From Pedobacter sp. UBA4863 (GTDB taxonomy: Bacteria > Bacteroidota > Bacteroidia > Sphingobacteriales > Sphingobacteriaceae), in contig NZ_DHDZ01000006.1 of NCBI RefSeq assembly GCF_002399615.1, forward strand, positions 1 through 26,439: a stretch of DNA of 26,439 nt, read 5' to 3'. This document shows, one piece after another, positions 22,108 through 26,439 of the stretch (its first letter is position 1; each line of letters starts with the position of its first letter). Below the pieces are notes generated by a model, which worked only from the letters and a program-made list of their open reading frames with translations, had not been told where the DNA came from and made no database searches. A program made the translations under genes and the position numbers.

Positions 22108-23358
22108 ATGGAAACAACAACAGCATATACTTTCGATTTTGAACAAGCATTTGCAACCTTGCAAGGGGTTGTAAAAAGAACTCCACTAGAGTTTAATGCA
22201 GGGCTTTCTTTAAAATACAATGCAAATATTTATTTAAAGAGAGAAGATCTACAAATTGTACGTTCGTATAAACTACGTGGTGCTTACAACAAAATAAGTG
22301 GCTTAACTGCCGACCAATTAAAAAATGGCGTAGTATGCGCTAGTGCAGGCAACCACGCACAAGGTGTAGCTTATTCTTGCAAGAAACTAGGTATTAAAGG
22401 GGTTATTTTTATGCCAGAGATTACGCCCAAACAAAAAATAAAGCAGGTAAACATGTTTGGTGGCGACAACATTGAAGTTGTTTTAGTTGGTGATACTTTT
22501 GACGATTGTTTAAAGGAAGCTTTAGCTTACAGCGAACAAAAATATGCCACTTTTATTCCGCCTTTTGACGATGAAAAAGTAATTGAAGGACAAGCTACCG
22601 TGATGATGGAAATTTATCAGGACTTACCCGATTTGGATGCCATTATTGTTCCGGTTGGCGGCGGCGGTCTTGCCTCTGGTGTAACGGCTTACCTGCAAAC
22701 CGTAAAACCTAGCGTTAAGGTTTTTGGTGTAGAGCCTATGGGTGCACCATCATTAAGTGAAGCTTTAAAAAATGGGGGACCCGTTACGGTAGAAAATATT
22801 GAACGTTTTGTAGATGGCGCTGCTGTGAAAAGAATGGGTTGGCTTACCTACAAATATTGCAGTGATTTGTTAAGTTCTACCTATTTAATTCCAGAAGGAC
22901 AGGTTTGTACCACCATTTTAAAACTATATAACGAAGATGCGATAGTAGTTGAACCTGCTGGTGCTTTGTCGGTAGCTGCATTAGAACAGGTAAAAGACCA
23001 AATTGTTGGTAAAACGGTAGTATGTGTGGTTAGTGGTGGTAATAACGACATTGAGCGTATGCAGGAAATCAAAGAAAAGTCTTTACTTTTCGAAGGATTG
23101 AAGCATTATTTTATTGTTCGTTTTCCGCAGCGCCCAGGAGCTTTAAAGTTGTTTGTAAACGAGGTTTTAGGACCACAAGACGATATTACCCGCTTTGAGT
23201 TTATTAAAAAAACAAACAAAGAAAACGGCCCTGCTTTGGTAGGTATCGAATTAGCAAACAAAGAAGATTATGCTGGTATTTTACAGCGCTTAAAAGAATT
23301 TAAGTTTGATGTAATAGAGCTGAACCAAGATGCAACCTTGTTTGAGTATTTGGTTTAA
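22108..23358 (+). CDS. ilvA: threonine ammonia-lyase (threonine dehydratase), biosynthetic
   Basis: The enzyme has 416 aa from the ATG at 22108; an in-frame TTG two codons earlier (22102) lies in the repeat-derived leader and is less likely. It deaminates threonine to 2-ketobutyrate, the entry to isoleucine. The PLP domain has YLKREDLQIVRSYKLRGAYN with the Schiff-base lysine, VVCASAGNHAQGVAYSCKKL (Asn/Ser loop), VPVGGGGLASGV (phosphate-binding Gly loop) and VVCVVSGGNND. The last ~90 residues (HYFIVRFPQRPGALKLF to the end) form a single ACT-like regulatory domain, so the protein belongs to the short, single-ACT class, and isoleucine feedback is plausible. It is the last gene before a strong terminator. 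Confidence 0.95.
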   Translation: METTTAYTFDFEQAFATLQGVVKRTPLEFNAGLSLKYNANIYLKREDLQIVRSYKLRGAYNKISGLTADQLKNGVVCASAGNHAQGVAYSCKKLGIKGVIFMPEITPKQKIKQVNMFGGDNIEVVLVGDTFDDCLKEALAYSEQKYATFIPPFDDEKVIEGQATVMMEIYQDLPDLDAIIVPVGGGGLASGVTAYLQTVKPSVKVFGVEPMGAPSLSEALKNGGPVTVENIERFVDGAAVKRMGWLTYKYCSDLLSSTYLIPEGQVCTTILKLYNEDAIVVEPAGALSVAALEQVKDQIVGKTVVCVVSGGNNDIERMQEIKEKSLLFEGLKHYFIVRFPQRPGALKLFVNEVLGPQDDITRFEFIKKTNKENGPALVGIELANKEDYAGILQRLKEFKFDVIELNQDATLFEYLV

Positions 23359-23364
23359 AAGTTA

Positions 23365-23410
23365 GCCACAAATACACAGATTAATCTTAAACCATCTGTG
23401 CATCTGTGGC
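23365..23410. repeat. GCCACA...TGTGGC inverted repeat after ilvA
   Basis: The 17-bp arms 23365-23381 and 23394-23410 (GCCACAAATACACAGAT and its partner) are inverse at 15 of 17 positions. It lies 6 bp after the ilvA stop and resembles a common sphingobacterial spacer palindrome. Confidence 0.6.
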
Positions 23411-23450
23411 GAACAAAGAAACTTTTCCATACTTTTTATATTTATGTAGG

Positions 23451-23480
23451 TAGGAGGCAATTTATTGTCTCCTATTTTAT
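23451..23480 (+). terminator. terminator of the ilv-leu transcript
   Basis: TAGGAGGCAA (23451-23460) pairs with TTGTCTCCTA (23465-23474), with one G-U pair and a TTTA tetraloop, and TTTTATTTTA follows. It lies about 95 bp after ilvA. Confidence 0.85.
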
Positions 23481-23483
23481 TTT

Positions 23484-23827
23484 ACAAGAGCTTCGCTTTC
23501 CAAAAAACTGTGCAATTGGATAGCAGAAATTCTCAAAAACAGAAATTTTAACGAACTATATTCTTGTTACAATACGATAAAAAAACTGCTTCAAATAGCG
23601 AAAAACAAAACTTCCGACACTTTGTTTATTATTTTTTTACTTGGACAACAACTTTTATATGTTTTTGGCAACCGTTTTGATATATGCTTAACAACACACC
23701 AATAAAATTGAATTGAAATATCCTTTGCACAAGAGGAGTTTCGCAAAACAATTAAACCAATACCAAATGAAACCATCATGATTTATTCATGATAGCTTCA
23801 TAACCTTTAAAAGCAAACTCACACACA
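23484..23827. other. 344-bp gene-free region upstream of the lipoprotein gene
   Basis: This is AT-rich sequence without a gene. It contains a perfect ATCATGA/TCATGAT hairpin (23775-23793) about 35 nt before the lipoprotein ATG. TATCCTTTG (23719-23727) resembles the -7 box with one base extra. No confident promoter. Confidence 0.45.
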
Positions 23828-24244
23828 ATGAAAAAATTCACTCTACTCCTACTCTGCGTTGCCACACTAGGTTTGGTATCATGCCAGAAAGACACTTACA
23901 TTACACAAGAGTTAAAAGCAAAAACTTATAACTACGAAATTAGGCCATCTGATTGGAAAATTAATCCAAATGGCAGCTATACAGCAACATGGCTTAACAA
24001 AAAATTTGATGGTATAACTTTAGAAGATGAAGGTGTAATGGTTTATTTCGAACACCCAGTTACACCTAGCAGCTTTATTCAACTACCCTACACATTTAAT
24101 TATAGTGCCTATAGTTATGAGCTCTTTAATGGAGGAATTAGCTTTGATGTACAGGACACTAACAATCTATCTAATAGTATAGCTCCAAATTATAAAATAT
24201 TAGTAAAAGTTGTAGTGGTTCCGTCAGAATACGAACCGAACTAA
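23828..24244 (+). CDS. small exported lipoprotein, function unknown
   Basis: The protein has 138 aa. The N-terminus is a lipoprotein signal, MKKFTLLLLCVATLGLVSCQ, with lipobox LVSC, so acylation at C19 and attachment to a membrane is expected. The mature part is polar and predicted mainly beta: NYEIRPSDWKIN, SYTATWLNKKFDGITLEDEG, VMVYFEHPVTPSSFIQLPY and KILVKVVVVPSEYE. I recognise no domain; small lipoproteins of this layout (YxIxxxxW ... G-V-V-Y) are frequent in Bacteroidota. The gene is flanked by terminators and seems monocistronic. Confidence 0.75.
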   Translation: MKKFTLLLLCVATLGLVSCQKDTYITQELKAKTYNYEIRPSDWKINPNGSYTATWLNKKFDGITLEDEGVMVYFEHPVTPSSFIQLPYTFNYSAYSYELFNGGISFDVQDTNNLSNSIAPNYKILVKVVVVPSEYEPN

Positions 24245-24251
24245 CGCATTT

Positions 24252-25244
24252 TTAAAATTCTAAAAAACGGCCAATGTTTACATAAACTTGGTCGTTTTTT
24301 TTATGCTCACCACTGTTTAACTGTAAGGCTCTAATGTGTACGCCATTTCTCTCCAATAGCAGCTCATCATAAAAACCTTTATAGTAAATATCTCTTACAT
24401 TAAATTTTTTTGCCGACCAACTTGCTTTTAGCTCTACCCATTCTGGATAAAAACAAACCTGCTCTTTAGTAACTTTCAAATCTAATTGTTGTGCTTCTTT
24501 TTTAGACAGCACTACCGCGTTGCCTAACATTTTTGCAGTATAGGTGCTGCTTGGCTCATTATAAACCCCTCTAGGTTTGCCTTCTTGCAACAACTTTCCT
24601 TCTTTTAAAATCACCAACCGATCTGCCATAAACAAGCCATCGGTAGCATCATGAGAAACCATAATGATGGTTAAGCCAGTATCTTTAGCTAAGCGTTTAA
24701 TATCAGCTCTCAGTTGGTTTTTCAGGATAGCATCAACCTGCGAAAAAGGTTCGTCTAACAGCAGCACTTTTGTATCACTCACCAAAGCCTTGGCAATGGC
24801 TACACGTTGTTGTTCGCCACCACTTAATTCAATAATTCGCTTATTCTTTAGCGGTGTAATTCGAAGGTGTTCCATCACTTCCAAAGTCTTCTGCTGTTTT
24901 AAAGCTACGTTGGTATTAGAAAGCTGCGAAGCAATGTTCTCATAAACTTTAGCGTAGATATTTAGTGAAAAATCTTGCGTCACCATCTTCATTTCAGCAT
25001 GACCAGGAATGAGTTGTTCATCGGGGCCTTTTACACGGTTACCGTTAAAAATGATTTCACCTTCATCAACCTTTAATAAGCCATAAATAGATTTTAACAA
25101 GGTTGATTTGCCACTACCGCTCTCTCCAATAACGGCTACTATCTCGCCTTTATTAATATCGAAACTGATATTGGAAACACCCGATAATTGCTCGGCTTGA
25201 TGCTGCTTGGTTAAATGCTGTATGCTTAAAATTTGTTCGCTCAC
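24252..25244 (-). CDS. stand-alone ABC transporter ATPase, PotA/FbpC-like
   Basis: The protein is 330 aa from the GTG at 25244. The open frame extends to an ATG at 25313, but those 23 residues come from a repetitive-looking spacer and do not match the family, so GTG is preferred. Order of motifs: ILSIQHLTKQ, SGVSNISFDINKGEIVAVIG, Walker A GESGSGKST, the Q-loop in MKMVTQDFSL, signature LSGGEQQRVAIAKAL, Walker B VLLLDEPFSQVD and switch His in IIMVSHDATDG. A ~100-residue C-terminal tail with VQVYVNIG-like strands suggests a TOBE-type regulatory domain as in polyamine or iron ABC importers. No permease or binding protein is adjacent. The 3' end overlaps the lipoprotein gene's terminator. Confidence 0.85.
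   Translation of the reverse strand: MSEQILSIQHLTKQHQAEQLSGVSNISFDINKGEIVAVIGESGSGKSTLLKSIYGLLKVDEGEIIFNGNRVKGPDEQLIPGHAEMKMVTQDFSLNIYAKVYENIASQLSNTNVALKQQKTLEVMEHLRITPLKNKRIIELSGGEQQRVAIAKALVSDTKVLLLDEPFSQVDAILKNQLRADIKRLAKDTGLTIIMVSHDATDGLFMADRLVILKEGKLLQEGKPRGVYNEPSSTYTAKMLGNAVVLSKKEAQQLDLKVTKEQVCFYPEWVELKASWSAKKFNVRDIYYKGFYDELLLERNGVHIRALQLNSGEHKKNDQVYVNIGRFLEF
24262..24302 (+). terminator. bidirectional terminator overlapping the ABC gene end
   Basis: AAAAAACGGCCAA (24262-24274) pairs with TTGGTCGTTTTTT (24288-24300), with one G-U pair, and an inner GTTTA/TAAAC stem. It has A-run and T-run on opposite sides, so it can serve both convergent genes. It encodes the last residues of the minus-strand ABC ATPase. 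Confidence 0.85.
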
Positions 25245-25341
25245 GGTATAAAGATAAGGCTTTTGATTTACGATTTTAGATTTACGAAGTACGATTATTG
25301 CACATGTAAGCAATGAACAAATGAACTAAGCTGACTAAAAA

Positions 25342-25376
25342 CAAAAAATCCTGCCTCTTTTTACAGAAACAGGATT
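25342..25376 (-). terminator. terminator of the outer-membrane protein gene
   Basis: Read on the minus strand, AATCCTGTTTCT pairs with AGAGGCAGGATT (two G-U pairs) around a GTAAAA loop and is followed by a T-run. It lies about 65 bp beyond the stop of the beta-barrel gene. Confidence 0.85.
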
Positions 25377-25440
25377 GGCTTTATTTGTGGGTTGTATGTG
25401 TTCGACTTAGCTTTCAGCTTTAGTCTTTATGCTTTTAGCT

Positions 25441-26253
25441 TTAATTCAATCCAAATGTTAAACCAAACGACATATTTTTAAGTCCTTTCTGAGCATCGGT
25501 ATCAAACATATCGTTAGCGTAATATTTAGCAAACAAGCCTAAACCTCCGTACCCAACTCTAACTGTACCACCATAACGAAATGGGGTGAAATGATAATCA
25601 TCGTTAACTTTTACTTTGCCGTACTTCTCGCTAATCTGTTTTACTTTTCCATCTAATAAGAAAGCTACCTCTGGCCCAAATACAAACCTAAAGCGTTTGC
25701 CATGATTGTTTTCTTTTGTTCTTAATTCAAAGTTTAAAGGAAAGTGTACATAACTGGCAGAGAAACGGTTTTTGCTAAAAGTAGCGTCGGTAATTACATC
25801 GTAGTCTAGAATAGGTGCATTTTTCTTGATGGTAATATTTTGGTCTAATCGAATATGTGTCCAATCGAAACCTCCCGCTAAATAAACTTTAAAGTGGCTA
25901 TTAAACCTATAGCCCATCTGCAAGATATCGAAAGATACGGTGCTTGTTTTCCAAGGTTTATAGTCTAAAAAATTGTTCGCTGCCGATAAAGATAAACTAC
26001 CATTATCTACCAATTTTGTTAAACCAATGTCTAAACGGGTAAAGGTAACACCTCCAATAAAACGGCCTTTATTTTGATCTACCTTACCGGTACTATCTTT
26101 TTTCTCGCCAATAGCAATCCCTACGCCATAGTTAATTTCGAACTTTTTGCGTTTAACACTATCCTTAACATTTTCGTCTTGTGCTTTTAAGCTTCCTGCT
26201 GCCAGAAAAGTAAGTACACTTACCATTACTGCTTTTAAAATTAGATGTTTCAT
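25441..26253 (-). CDS. outer-membrane beta-barrel protein
   Basis: The protein is 270 aa from the ATG at 26253; an upstream frame start at 26298 would add 15 polar residues before the signal peptide and is rejected. The signal peptide MKHLILKAVMVSVLTFLAAG, with probable cleavage after SLKA, is followed by a charged linker. Then come alternating amphipathic strands ending in aromatic residues, for example FEINYGVGIAIGEKKD, GRFIGGVTFTRLDIGL, FRFVFGPEVAFLLDG and a final NMSFGLTFGLN ending on a hydrophobic residue, as in PorT/OmpX-type barrels. Substrate and role are unknown. It is followed by its own terminator. Confidence 0.75.
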   Translation of the reverse strand: MKHLILKAVMVSVLTFLAAGSLKAQDENVKDSVKRKKFEINYGVGIAIGEKKDSTGKVDQNKGRFIGGVTFTRLDIGLTKLVDNGSLSLSAANNFLDYKPWKTSTVSFDILQMGYRFNSHFKVYLAGGFDWTHIRLDQNITIKKNAPILDYDVITDATFSKNRFSASYVHFPLNFELRTKENNHGKRFRFVFGPEVAFLLDGKVKQISEKYGKVKVNDDYHFTPFRYGGTVRVGYGGLGLFAKYYANDMFDTDAQKGLKNMSFGLTFGLN

Positions 26254-26281
26254 TTGTGTGTTTGTGTTTAATATTGTTGTA

Positions 26282-26439
26282 AGGTTAAAATGTTGCAATG
26301 TTGGAAAGTTTATGCTGTCAATCCTGCAAATACTAAAATCCTGCTCCTATTTGTTTTATATTCTTACGAGGTTAAAAGGTTGCAACGTTGGAAAGTTTAT
26401 CTTGTCAATCCTGCAAATCCTAAAATCCTGCTCTTATTT
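26282..26439. repeat. two-copy 71-bp direct repeat at the window end
   Basis: 26282-26352 and 26369-26439 are 71-bp copies with 6 mismatches (about 92% identical), separated by 16 bp. The core words are TGTCAATCCTGCAAAT and CTAAAATCCTGCT. The second copy runs to the window edge, so more copies may follow. No frame crosses them. Confidence 0.85.

Noticed and set aside
6973..23358. A biosynthetic gene cluster for a secondary metabolite, suggested by the monooxygenase- and methyltransferase-like genes
   Set aside because: All other genes are primary Ile/Val/Leu synthesis, and no synthase, carrier protein or exporter is present.

Overview
The window looks like a chromosomal segment from a Bacteroidota bacterium, most likely a Sphingobacteriaceae (Pedobacter-like) member. 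The reasons are inferential: AT-rich spacers, starts without clear Shine-Dalgarno sequences, an exact TAnnTTTG -7 promoter element, class II (long) IlvC, short LeuA without its regulatory domain, and spacers full of palindromic repeats of the kind common in this phylum. No rRNA, tRNA, CRISPR array, intact insertion sequence or integrase was seen.

Left part (1-6.7 kb), accessory region. It opens with the 3' part of a TraB/GumN-like hypothetical gene. Then comes a minus-strand pair: an OLD-family ATPase/TOPRIM nuclease followed by a protein resembling the AbiGi/DUF2971 group. This pair is a candidate two-gene anti-phage module. Between it and the following genes (a secreted TlpA-type thioredoxin and a XRE-family regulator) lie a nested palindromic element, a small element with 11-bp inverted ends and a ~390-bp element with 18/21 inverted ends.

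Central part (6.5-23.5 kb), a nearly complete branched-chain amino-acid locus, all on the plus strand: ilvE, ilvD, ilvB, ilvN, ilvC, leuC, (monooxygenase-like ORF), (SAM methyltransferase), leuD, (double ABC ATPase), leuB, leuA, ilvA. Together these convert threonine and pyruvate to Ile and Val, and 2-ketoisovalerate to Leu. Two separate transcription attenuators can be read from the sequence. One precedes ilvE, with a 33-codon leader peptide rich in Leu and Val and lacking Ile, followed by a terminator. The other precedes ilvD, with a 24-codon leader peptide dominated by Ile, followed by a textbook terminator and preceded by its own -7 promoter element. LeuA lacks the C-terminal feedback domain, so leucine control may rest on attenuation. 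Three genes of unknown role are inserted between leu genes.

Right part (23.5-26.4 kb): a strong terminator ends the ilvA transcript. A small lipoprotein gene follows, then (minus strand) a lone ABC ATPase and an outer-membrane beta-barrel protein. The lipoprotein gene's terminator overlaps the 3' end of the convergent ABC gene. The window ends in two copies of a 71-bp direct repeat.

The most interesting items are the tandem, differently tuned attenuators, the OLD plus AbiGi-like pair, and the non-biosynthetic genes embedded in the leu operon.
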